This document shows, piece after piece, positions 47,326-54,975 of a stretch of DNA of 64,000 bases. Position 1 is the first letter of the stretch, and every line of letters begins with the position of its first letter. The translations under genes and the position numbers were made by a program. The stretch is from Pseudomonas donghuensis (lineage in GTDB: Bacteria > Pseudomonadota > Gammaproteobacteria > Pseudomonadales > Pseudomonadaceae): NCBI RefSeq assembly GCF_000259195.1, contig NZ_JH650770.1:21819-85818 (forward strand), written 5' to 3'. The notes beneath the pieces were generated by a model that saw only the letters and a program-made list of their open reading frames with translations, searched no databases and was not told where the DNA came from.

Positions 47326-49341
47326 ATGACCGAAGTAACCCAATACGCCCAGATCGACTGGGATGACCAAGGCCGACCGCACTCGCGCCAATACGATGAC
47401 ATCTATTTCTCCAAGGAGCAGAGCCTGGAGGAAACCCGTCATGTGTTCATCGACCAGAACGACCTGCGCCGGCGTTTCACTGCGCTGCAGCCGGGCCAGT
47501 GCCTGGTGATCGGTGAAACCGGCTTCGGTACCGGCTTGAACTTCTTCTGCGCCTGGCAGCTGTTTGCCGAGTGCGCCCCGCGTGATGCGCGGCTGCATTT
47601 CATCAGCGTCGAAAAATACCCCCTGACCCGCGCCGACCTCGGCCGCGCCCTGGCTCTGTGGCCGCAACTGGCGCCGTTCAGCAGCCAGTTGCTGGCTCAA
47701 TACGTGGCGGTGCACCAAGGCTTCCAGCCGTTTGTGTTCGAGCAGGGCCGGGTGCGCCTGACCTTGATGATCGGTGACGTGCTGGAGCAATTGCCGCAGC
47801 TCGATGCCCAGGTCGACGCCTGGTTCCTCGACGGTTTTGCCCCGGCCAAGAACCCGCAAATGTGGACCCCGGAACTGTTCGCCCAGATCGGCCGGCTGTC
47901 ATCGCCCACGGCCACCCTCGGCACCTTCACCAGCACTGGCTGGGTGCGCCGGGGCCTGATCGCCGTGGGCTTTACCATGAAGCGCATTCCCGGCATCGGC
48001 AAGAAATGGGAAATCCTGCGCGGGACCTTCAATGGCCGGCCAGCCGAGCAGCCACTGCCGCCCGCCAGCGCGCCGTGGTTTGCTCGCCCGCCGGTATTGC
48101 CAGGGCCGCGCCAGGCGCTGGTGATCGGCGCCGGCCTGGCCGGTTGCGCCAGCGCCGCCAGCCTTGCCGCCCGCGGTTGGCAGGTGAAAGTGCTGGAGCG
48201 CCATGCAACGCCGGCGGCGGAAGCCTCGGGCAACCCGCAAGGGGTGCTGTACCTGAAATTATCCGCGCACGGCACGGCCTTGTCGCGCTTGATCCTCAGC
48301 GGTTTCGGCTACACAAGGCGGCTGCTCGAACGCCTGCAGCGCGGGCAGGATTGGGATGGCTGCGGGGTGCTGCAACTGGCGTTCGACGCCAAGGAAGACC
48401 AACGCCAGCAGCAACTGGCCGAGGCCTTCAACCCGCAATTGCTGCAACGCCTGGACCGCGAGCAGGCCGAGCAGCTGGCCGGGGTTGCCCTGGGCAGTGG
48501 CGGGCTGTTCTACCCCGAAGGCGGCTGGGTGCATCCGCCGGCGCTGTGCCAGGCCCAGTTGCAGCACCCGAACATCACCCTGCTGCCCCATCATCAGGTG
48601 CTGCAACTGCGCAAGGTCGACGGCCTGTGGCAAGCCTGGGAAAGTGAAAAGCTGCTGGCCAGCGCACCGCTGGTGGTACTCGCCACCGCCGCCGAGATCC
48701 ATAGCTTCGAGCCTTGCGCCGGGCTGCCGCTCAAGCGGATTCGTGGCCAGATCACCCGCCTGCCGGTTACTGCACAGAGCCAGGCCTTGAGCACCGTGGT
48801 CTGTGCCGACGGCTACGTGGCACCACCGCGCAATGGCGAGCACACCCTCGGCGCCAGCTTCGATTTCCACAGCACCGACCTGACGCCCACCACTGGCGAG
48901 CATGTCGGTAACCTCGGCTTGCTCGAAGCGATCTCCAGCGACCTGGCCCAGCGCCTGGGCGCCCACGACCTCGACCCGCACGCGTTGCAGGGCCGCGCCG
49001 CGTTTCGCTGCACCAGCCCCGACTATCTGCCGATTGTCGGCCCGCTGGCCGACCAGGCGCAGTTAAACGAGGTTTACGCCGTGCTGGCCTGGGATGCCCG
49101 GCAGATCCCCGACAGCCCCTGCCCCTGGCTCGAAGGCCTGTTCATCAACAGCGGCCATGGCTCGCGCGGGCTGATCACCGCGCCACTTTCTGGCGAAATG
49201 ATCGCCGCCTGGGCCGACAACGCGCCGCTGCCAGTGCCTCGCGCCGTCGCCGAAGCGTGCCACCCGAATCGCTTCATGTTGCGTGATCTGGTCAGAAGCA
49301 AAAATGCAGCGGCAAGCGGCAAGCCACACGCTAAAAGCTGA
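47326..49341 (+). CDS. mnmC: Bifunctional tRNA mnm5s2U34 synthesis enzyme MnmC
   Basis: A 671-residue fused enzyme. The N-terminal MnmC2 part (residues 1 to about 240) is a SAM methyltransferase with VIGETGFGTGLNF and DAWFLDGFAPAKNPQMW. The C-terminal MnmC1 part is an FAD-dependent oxidoreductase with ALVIGAGLAGCASAASLA. It removes the carboxymethyl group of cmnm5s2U34 and then methylates nm5s2U34. The last 15 or so codons (SKNAAASGKPHAKS) coincide with a GCGGCAAGCGGCAAGCC repeat-like stretch also found at 51.6 kb, so the C-terminal tail may be repeat-derived. It is followed by a YheU gene. Confidence 0.96.
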   Translation: MTEVTQYAQIDWDDQGRPHSRQYDDIYFSKEQSLEETRHVFIDQNDLRRRFTALQPGQCLVIGETGFGTGLNFFCAWQLFAECAPRDARLHFISVEKYPLTRADLGRALALWPQLAPFSSQLLAQYVAVHQGFQPFVFEQGRVRLTLMIGDVLEQLPQLDAQVDAWFLDGFAPAKNPQMWTPELFAQIGRLSSPTATLGTFTSTGWVRRGLIAVGFTMKRIPGIGKKWEILRGTFNGRPAEQPLPPASAPWFARPPVLPGPRQALVIGAGLAGCASAASLAARGWQVKVLERHATPAAEASGNPQGVLYLKLSAHGTALSRLILSGFGYTRRLLERLQRGQDWDGCGVLQLAFDAKEDQRQQQLAEAFNPQLLQRLDREQAEQLAGVALGSGGLFYPEGGWVHPPALCQAQLQHPNITLLPHHQVLQLRKVDGLWQAWESEKLLASAPLVVLATAAEIHSFEPCAGLPLKRIRGQITRLPVTAQSQALSTVVCADGYVAPPRNGEHTLGASFDFHSTDLTPTTGEHVGNLGLLEAISSDLAQRLGAHDLDPHALQGRAAFRCTSPDYLPIVGPLADQAQLNEVYAVLAWDARQIPDSPCPWLEGLFINSGHGSRGLITAPLSGEMIAAWADNAPLPVPRAVAEACHPNRFMLRDLVRSKNAAASGKPHAKS

Positions 49342-49472
49342 CCGGCCCGGCTCTGTCTTAAGGACTTGTGTGCGGATTAGACAGCCTGGTCGGCAACAAA
49401 CATTGGCGCCTACACAGCCAGGACAGGTTTCGCGTAGCATGGCGGTACCTTTTCGCCAGACCTGTCCTGTTC

Positions 49473-49700
49473 ATGCTGATTCCCTACGACCAACTGGAAG
49501 CCGAAACCCTCACCCGCCTGATCGAGGATTTCGTCACCCGCGACGGCACCGACAACGGTGACGACACGCCGCTGGAAACCCGCGTGCTGCGGGTACGCCA
49601 GGCGCTGGCAAAAAAACAGGCATTCATCCTGTTTGATCTCGACAGCCAGCAATGCCAGCTGCTGGCCAAGCACGACGTGCCCAGGGAACTGCTCGATTGA
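49473..49700 (+). CDS. YheU-family small protein
   Basis: A 75-residue cytosolic protein beginning MLIPYDQLEAETL with LIEDFVTRDGTD, the conserved core of the YheU (UPF0270) family. Function is unknown. The ATG at 49473 is the family start; a longer in-frame reading from 49368 is not supported. It lies tail to tail with the rsmI-like gene, only 1 base between the stop codons. Confidence 0.88.
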   Translation: MLIPYDQLEAETLTRLIEDFVTRDGTDNGDDTPLETRVLRVRQALAKKQAFILFDLDSQQCQLLAKHDVPRELLD

Positions 49701-49701
49701 T

Positions 49702-49890
49702 TTAGCCGGCCACCGCCTGCTTGGCCAACTGCTCGACAATGCGCTTGTAGATCTCTGCCCGGTGCACCTCGACGTGCCGGGGGGCACTGATGCCAAAGCG
49801 CACCGTATTGCCGTCCACCGACAACACCTTGATCTTGATGTGATCGTCAATGGCGATGATTTCGCCTATTTCGCGGCCTATTACCAACAT
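49702..49890 (-). CDS. rsmI: CsrA/RsmA-family RNA-binding regulator, RsmI-like
   Basis: A 62-residue CsrA homologue with the five-strand/one-helix pattern. The second RNA-binding face is kept (VEVHRAEIYKRI, with Val42, His43 and Arg44), but the first strand reads MLVIGREIGEII where canonical members have MLILTRRVGE: Thr5 is Gly and Arg7 is Glu. Pseudomonas putida carries three paralogues (RsmA, RsmE, RsmI); the position in this genome neighbourhood and the divergence suggest RsmI. It would control translation of GGA-containing leaders, perhaps with a different target range. The start at 49890 is the family ATG. Confidence 0.85.
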   Translation of the reverse strand: MLVIGREIGEIIAIDDHIKIKVLSVDGNTVRFGISAPRHVEVHRAEIYKRIVEQLAKQAVAG

Positions 49891-50025
49891 GCTCCGATCC
49901 TCCACAAATCAGGAAGTTCGGAGACTGCACGGGGCGCCGGACGCCTTCAATGCTCTGACAACTAATTAGACAGATCCCACCTAACTAGGCGATTTTGCCT
50001 ACAGATTCTTGTTGTTTTAGACCCT

Positions 50026-50358
50026 TCAGGCAGTCTGTAGACGTGGTCCGAGCACGATGATGCTGGCACCCAGCACGCACAGCAGCGCGCCGATCCAGTC
50101 ACTGCCCAGCGGCCGGGCTCGCTCGACCAGCGCCAGCCAGAGCAACGATGTGACGATGTAGATACCGCCATAGGCGGCATAGGCGCGCCCGGCGTAAGCG
50201 GCCTCGACCCGGGTGAGGATCAGGGCGAACAGGGACAGGCTGAGCAGGGCCGGGGCAATCCACCAAGCGCTCTTGCCCAGGCGCAGCCACAGGTAGATGG
50301 CATAACAACCGGCGATCTCGAAGACCGCCGCGAGAAAAAACCACAGGTAATTGATCAC
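50026..50358 (-). CDS. YnfA-family small membrane protein
   Basis: A 110-residue protein with four transmembrane helices, beginning [25 protein letters not shown] (broken here by charged residues) and containing [22 protein letters not shown]. This is the YnfA (UPF0060) family, related in topology to SMR multidrug transporters. The start is GTG at 50358 with a weak ribosome site. Function is unproven here. Confidence 0.9.
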   Translation of the reverse strand: MINYLWFFLAAVFEIAGCYAIYLWLRLGKSAWWIAPALLSLSLFALILTRVEAAYAGRAYAAYGGIYIVTSLLWLALVERARPLGSDWIGALLCVLGASIIVLGPRLQTA

Positions 50359-50411
50359 ACCAGGTACTCAAGGCTGTTCAAGGGATGGCCAAGAATACCT
50401 GATGCCGACGC

Positions 50412-51227
50412 TCAAGCCTGGGACGGTCGGGCCTTGGCGCGCATTTTCTCGGCCATGCTGGCCATTTCGTCGTAGAGCAGCTGCGGGGTGCGCTGCTTGA
50501 GCTTCCAGGCTTCACGGCCCTGTTCATGGGGCAGAATCAGGAACTCGCCGGCGGCCACTTGCTGGTGAATGTAGTCGGCGATATCGGCGGCGCTGATCGG
50601 CGAGCTTTCCAGCAGCTTGCCGACCTGGGCCTTCATTGCCGGGGTCGGACCGCGGAACGAGTCGAGCAGGTTGGTCTGGAAGAACGACGGGCACACCACA
50701 TGCACGGCGACCTCATGCTGGCGCAGCTCGATCAGCAGGCTTTCCGACAGGGCCAGCACACCAGCCTTGGCAACGTTGTAGTTGCTCATCGCCGGGCCTT
50801 GCATCAAGGCCGCCATCGAAGCGATGTTGATGATCGTGCCCTTGCTGCGCTCCAGCAGCGGCAGGAAGGCCTTGCAGCCCTTGACCACGCCCATCAGGTT
50901 GATCGCGATCTGCCAGTCCCAGTCTTCCAGCGACAGCTCGGCGAAAAAGCCGCCAGAGGCCACCCCGGCGTTGTTGACGATCACATCGATACCACCGAGC
51001 TTTTCTTCACAGGCCTGGGCCAGGGCGGTCAACTGGCTGTAGTCGCGCACATCGCAGCGCTGCACAAAGCCGTCAGCGCCAGTTTCGCGTACCAGCGCCA
51101 GGGTTTCCTTGAGGCCGGCCTCGTTGACATCGGCCAGGGCCAACCGCCACCCCTCGCGCGCCCAGCGCAAGGCAATTTCGCGCCCAAGCCCTGAGCCGGC
51201 ACCGGTAATCATCATGCGCTTTTGCAT
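50412..51227 (-). CDS. Short-chain dehydrogenase/reductase
   Basis: A 271-residue classical SDR. The cofactor motif is MITGAGSGLGREIALRWA, NNAGVASGG is conserved, and the active site comprises INIASMAALMQG (Ser) and SNYNVAKAG (Tyr-x3-Lys). The residue pattern after strand 2 (ADVNE) fits NAD(H). The substrate is unknown. It is preceded by a 242-base gene-free stretch up to the DUF3309 gene in which no signal was recognised. Confidence 0.88.
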   Translation of the reverse strand: MQKRMMITGAGSGLGREIALRWAREGWRLALADVNEAGLKETLALVRETGADGFVQRCDVRDYSQLTALAQACEEKLGGIDVIVNNAGVASGGFFAELSLEDWDWQIAINLMGVVKGCKAFLPLLERSKGTIINIASMAALMQGPAMSNYNVAKAGVLALSESLLIELRQHEVAVHVVCPSFFQTNLLDSFRGPTPAMKAQVGKLLESSPISAADIADYIHQQVAAGEFLILPHEQGREAWKLKQRTPQLLYDEMASMAEKMRAKARPSQA

Positions 51228-51469
51228 AGCAGGCTGCCTTGTACTGTTCTGGAAAGTTCAGGCCAGTGTAGCGAAGGCAAGGCCGCGACCCACGCTGTAT
51301 CAGGATGCTGAATGGGCGGGGCAAACAGCGGTGAAAGTGGCGTGTTAACAACCGATAAAACTTTTAGCCACTGGCAGCAGTCGGAATTAACAGGCGGGCA
51401 TGAAACACATGACCGAAGAGATGGATTGCAGCGTAACGCCTACTTCTCAAGCCAAACAAGGAAACTGCC

Positions 51470-51622
51470 ATGGGCACCATACTTATCATCATCCTGATTC
51501 TGCTGTTGATCGGTGGCTTACCCGTCTTTCCGCACTCCAGAAGTTGGGGCTATGGGCCATCCGGCATCATCGGTACGGTGCTGATCATCCTGTTGATCCT
51601 GTTATTGCTCGGCAAGATATAG
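51470..51622 (+). CDS. DUF3309-type 50-residue membrane peptide
   Basis: A 50-residue hydrophobic protein. It has two helices (ILIIILILLLIGG and TVLIILLILLLLGKI) linked by a Pro/Ser/Trp/Gly segment LPVFPHSRSWGYGPSG. This architecture matches the DUF3309 family, common in proteobacteria and often stress-induced; function unknown. GGAAAC lies before the ATG at 51470. The frame ends TAG at 51620-51622. A long imperfect hairpin follows directly. Confidence 0.8.
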   Translation: MGTILIIILILLLIGGLPVFPHSRSWGYGPSGIIGTVLIILLILLLLGKI

Positions 51623-51631
51623 AAAAGCTGC

Positions 51632-51705
51632 AAGCCATAAGCGGCAAGCCGCAAGTCAAAGCAGTACGCGTACGGCTTCAACTTGCGGCTTGTGGCTTGT
51701 GGCTT
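51632..51705. repeat. Imperfect 25-bp inverted repeat with tandem GTGGCTT units
   Basis: Arms at 51632-51656 and 51681-51705 are complementary with three mismatches. The loop contains the palindrome GTACGCGTAC (51664-51673). The right arm is made of GGCTTGT units repeated in tandem. It lies between the DUF3309 gene and the actP terminator, and could act as a terminator or transcript stabiliser for the former. Confidence 0.75.
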
Positions 51706-51714
51706 GTGGCTGGA

Positions 51715-51736
51715 AAGGCAGCCAAAGGCTGCCTTT
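51715..51736. terminator. Hairpin terminator between DUF3309 gene and actP
   Basis: A perfect AAGGCAGCC / GGCTGCCTT stem with a 3-base loop, followed on the plus strand by four T and on the minus strand by three T. It lies 7 bases past the actP stop codon and probably serves both convergent transcripts. Confidence 0.65.
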
Positions 51737-51743
51737 TGCCTAC

Positions 51744-53402
51744 TTAGTGAGACACCGCACCGCTGGCACCCAGGCCAGTCTGCGAGCGCACGAACTGCGG
51801 GAAGAACAGCGCCCGTTCATCATCGGCGGCCTTGGACTTGTCGGTGATCGAGAAGAACCAGATACCGGCAAAGGCAATGAGCATCGAGAACAGCGCAGGG
51901 TACTCATACGGGTAGATCGCCTTCTCGTGGCCGAGAATCTGCACCCAGATGGTCGGGCCGAGAACCATCAGCGCCACCGCACTGACCAGGCCCATCCAGC
52001 CGCCAATCATGGCGCCACGGGTGGTCAGCTTCTTCCAGTACATCGACAGCAGCAGTACCGGGAAGTTACAGCTGGCAGCGATGGAGAACGCCAAGCCAAC
52101 CATGAACGCGATGTTCTGGCTTTCAAAGAGGATACCCAGGCCGATCGCCAGTACGCCCAGGGCGATGGTGGTGATCTTCGAGACGCGGATTTCATCCTTC
52201 TCGTTGGCCTTGCCCTTCTTGATCACGCTGGCATACAGGTCGTGGGAGACCGCCGAAGCACCGGCCAGGGTCAGGCCGGCAACCACTGCCAGGATGGTGG
52301 CGAAGGCCACTGCCGAGATGAAGCCGAGGAACACGCTGCCACCTACCGCGTTGGCCAGGTGTACCGCGGCCATGTTGTTGCCGCCGATCAGGGCGCCAGC
52401 GACGTCCTTGAATTGCGGGTTGGTGCTGACCAGCAGGATCGCGCCGAAGCCGATGATGAAGGTCAGGATGTAGAAGTAGCCGATGAAGCCCGTGGCGTAG
52501 AGCACGCTCTTGCGCGCTTCCTTGGCATCGCTGACGGTGAAGAAGCGCATCAGGATGTGCGGCAGGCCGGCGGTACCGAACATCAGTGCCAGGCCAAGGG
52601 AGAACGCCGAGATCGGATCTTTGACCAGGCCACCGGGGCTCATGATCGCTTCACCTTTGGGGTGAACCTTGATCGCCTCGGAGAACAGCGCGTTGAAGTC
52701 GAAGTTGACGTGCTTCATCACCATCAGCGCCATGAAGCTGGCACCGGAGAGCAGCAACACGGCCTTGATGATCTGCACCCAGGTGGTCGCGAGCATGCCG
52801 CCGAACAGCACGTACATGCACATCAGGATGCCGACCAGAATCACCGCGACATGGTAGTCGAGGCCGAACAGCAACTGGATCAGCTTGCCGGCGCCAACCA
52901 TCTGCGCGATCAGGTAGAAGGCCACCACCACCAGCGAACCGGAGGCCGACAGGGTGCGGATTTCCTTCTGCCCAAGGCGGTACGAAGCGACGTCGGCAAA
53001 GGTGTATTTGCCCAGGTTACGCAAGCGTTCGGCGATCAGGAAGAGGATGATCGGCCAGCCGACCAGAAAACCGATCGAGTAGATCAGGCCATCGTAGCCA
53101 GAGGTGAACACCAGGGCGGAAATACCCAGGAAAGAGGCTGCCGACATGTAGTCGCCAGCAATCGCCAGACCGTTCTGAAAACCGGTGATGCGCCCGCCGG
53201 CGGCGTAGTAGTCAGAGGCGGACTTGTTACGTTTGGATGCCCAGTAGGTGATGCACAGGGTGGCACCGACGAAGGCGACGAACATGACGATCGCCGACAC
53301 GTTCAACGGTTGCTTCTGCACCGCGCCGGTGAGGGCGTCAGCGGCCCAGACGGCGGGTGCAAAAACGCCGAAGGCCAGGGTTGCCAGTAGACGCCGGATC
53401 AT
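51744..53402 (-). CDS. actP: Cation/acetate symporter
   Basis: A 552-residue sodium:solute symporter family protein. It has a cleavable-looking N-terminal hydrophobic stretch followed by about 13 transmembrane helices, and typical segments such as [30 protein letters not shown] (split motif) and [19 protein letters not shown]. ActP takes up acetate and related short carboxylates with Na+. Its ATG overlaps the yjcH stop by 4 bases (ATGA), as in other proteobacteria. The neighbour acs is not in the window. Confidence 0.95.
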   Translation of the reverse strand: MIRRLLATLAFGVFAPAVWAADALTGAVQKQPLNVSAIVMFVAFVGATLCITYWASKRNKSASDYYAAGGRITGFQNGLAIAGDYMSAASFLGISALVFTSGYDGLIYSIGFLVGWPIILFLIAERLRNLGKYTFADVASYRLGQKEIRTLSASGSLVVVAFYLIAQMVGAGKLIQLLFGLDYHVAVILVGILMCMYVLFGGMLATTWVQIIKAVLLLSGASFMALMVMKHVNFDFNALFSEAIKVHPKGEAIMSPGGLVKDPISAFSLGLALMFGTAGLPHILMRFFTVSDAKEARKSVLYATGFIGYFYILTFIIGFGAILLVSTNPQFKDVAGALIGGNNMAAVHLANAVGGSVFLGFISAVAFATILAVVAGLTLAGASAVSHDLYASVIKKGKANEKDEIRVSKITTIALGVLAIGLGILFESQNIAFMVGLAFSIAASCNFPVLLLSMYWKKLTTRGAMIGGWMGLVSAVALMVLGPTIWVQILGHEKAIYPYEYPALFSMLIAFAGIWFFSITDKSKAADDERALFFPQFVRSQTGLGASGAVSH

Positions 53403-53710
53403 TGCTGAGCCTCCTTGAGGATCGCCTTGTTCATCTCGTCGAACTCGCCGTTGGCGCGACGCACGTAGATGGCCGTGAGGATGAAGGCCGAGACAATCAG
53501 ACCGACGCCGAGGGGAATACCCCAGGTGATCGACGAGTCAGGGCTGAGCTTGGCACCCAATACATGCGGGCCATAGGCAATCAACAGGATGAAGGCGGAA
53601 TAGAGACCGAGCATGATCGCCGAGAGAATCCAGGCGAAGCGTTCGCGTTTTGAAACCAGCTCCTTGAACCGCGGGCTGTTTTGTATCGAGAGATAAATGC
53701 TGTCGTTCAT
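53399..53710 (-). CDS. yjcH: DUF485 membrane protein YjcH
   Basis: A 103-residue protein with two transmembrane helices (about residues 27-48 and 62-84) of the DUF485 family, which is almost always found just before actP. A supporting role in acetate uptake is presumed but not shown. It is the first gene of the yjcH-actP operon. GAGGA precedes the ATG at 53710. The 192 bases upstream contain no gene. Confidence 0.92.
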   Translation of the reverse strand: MNDSIYLSIQNSPRFKELVSKRERFAWILSAIMLGLYSAFILLIAYGPHVLGAKLSPDSSITWGIPLGVGLIVSAFILTAIYVRRANGEFDEMNKAILKEAQQ

Positions 53711-53839
53711 TGTTTTTGTCCTCGCAGCACAGATTAGGTAGAACCCACTCCACTTTATGCTGCCTTCGGACGCACTCCAGACGACCTTAGTCTTAGATGC
53801 AAAACTCTTTTACCGAATCGGTAACAGCCTGAAACGACA

Positions 53840-53873
53840 AGGGCCGCGACAGCGTTTTCGCTGCCGCGGCCCT
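53840..53873 (-). terminator. Strong hairpin after the betaine-type binding protein gene
   Basis: A 15-bp stem (AGGGCCGCGACAGCG and its near-complement, one mismatch) closed by TTTT. It starts 30 bases past the stop of the binding-protein gene. The following T-run is poor on the minus strand, so it may act as a terminator or a stabilising 3' structure. Confidence 0.7.
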
Positions 53874-53902
53874 GGAAGGTGCCAGATAGAAGCCTTAGGC
53901 CA

Positions 53903-54751
53903 TTATTTGCCGGTCCACTGTGCTACGCGTTCCGGGTGCTTGGCTACCCAGTCCTTGGCTGCGGCCTCGGGTTTAGCGCCCTCTTGAATGGCCAGCATGA
54001 CCTCGCCGATTTCATCCTTGGACTGCCACTGGAAGTTTTTCAGGAATGCCGCCACTTCCGGGGCTTTCTTGTCCAGTTCCTTGCTGCCGATGCTGTTGAC
54101 GGTTTCAGCAGCGCCATACACGCCTTTGGGGTCTTCGAGGAACTTGAGCTTCCACTTGGCGAACATCCAGTGCGGTACCCAGCCGGTCACCGCGATCGAT
54201 TGCTGCTTGGCATAGGCGCGGCCCAGCTCTGCGGTCATCGCCGCGCCGGAGCTGGCCTGGAGTTTGTAACCGCTCAGGTCATAGTCCTTGATCGCCTGGT
54301 CGGTCTTGAGCATCACGCCGGAACCTGCGTCGATGCCGACGATTTTCTTCTTGAAGCTGTCATCGGCCTTGAGGTCGGCCAGGGAGTTGGCCTTGACGTA
54401 CTCGGGGACGATCAGGCCGATCTTGGCATCCTTGAAGTTGGGGCCGTAGTCGACCACGTTGTCCTTGTTCTTGGTCCAGTATTCGCCATGGGTTACCGGC
54501 AGCCAGGCCGAGAGCATGGCATCGAGCTTGCCGGTAGCCACCCCCTGCCACATGATGCCGGTGGCCACGGCCTGCAGTTTGACGTCATAGCCGAGTTTCT
54601 GCCTGATGACTTCGGCGGCGACGTTAGTGGTCGCCACACTGTCGGACCAGCCATCGACATAGCCGATGCTCACTTCCTTGGCCAGCGCTTGCCCCGCGCC
54701 AATGGCCATTACCAGGGCGGTGCCCACCCCCAGGAGTCGTCGCATTTTCAT
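53903..54751 (-). CDS. Glycine betaine/choline-type ABC substrate-binding protein (orphan)
   Basis: A 282-residue periplasmic protein of the OpuAC family. It has an N-terminal signal peptide ending around QALA (residue 24). The mature protein has VSIGYVDGWSDSVATTN, LSAWLPVTHGEYW and ITGW-like VTGWVPHWMF, whose Trp residues form the aromatic cage for quaternary ammonium ligands. No permease or ATPase is adjacent, so it probably feeds a shared transporter elsewhere, as with CaiX and BetX using Cbc in Pseudomonas. The exact ligand (betaine, choline, carnitine) is open. AGGGG precedes the ATG; a second ATG is two codons in. Confidence 0.88.
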   Translation of the reverse strand: MKMRRLLGVGTALVMAIGAGQALAKEVSIGYVDGWSDSVATTNVAAEVIRQKLGYDVKLQAVATGIMWQGVATGKLDAMLSAWLPVTHGEYWTKNKDNVVDYGPNFKDAKIGLIVPEYVKANSLADLKADDSFKKKIVGIDAGSGVMLKTDQAIKDYDLSGYKLQASSGAAMTAELGRAYAKQQSIAVTGWVPHWMFAKWKLKFLEDPKGVYGAAETVNSIGSKELDKKAPEVAAFLKNFQWQSKDEIGEVMLAIQEGAKPEAAAKDWVAKHPERVAQWTGK

Positions 54752-54917
54752 CCAAGCATCCCCTCGTCACGTCACGGAAGCTGCATCATCAACCGCGCAT
54801 GGTTGCTGACCTGCTCTGGTAACGACCTCAAGGCAACGAGAAACGACATCACATCGCCAGCAACGTGGATCGTTACATCAAGCAACATCCACCGCGGCCA
54901 ACTTTGCCGCCCAAGGC

Positions 54918-54945
54918 TTTGGCCTGAGCCATTTGCAGGTACTAT
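54918..54945 (+). promoter_or_regulatory. Possible sigma-70 promoter for the GH17 gene
   Basis: TTTGGC (54918-54923) and TACTAT (54940-54945) separated by 16 bases lie about 30 bases before the ATG of the GH17 gene. The boxes are imperfect; this is a suggestion only. Confidence 0.3.
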
Positions 54946-54975
54946 TGCCGGCTTTGTTCCCAGACGGTCCGATCC

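Noticed and set aside
51690..53390. 566-codon frame antisense to actP
   Set aside because: Highly polar antisense shadow of a membrane protein gene; no domain.
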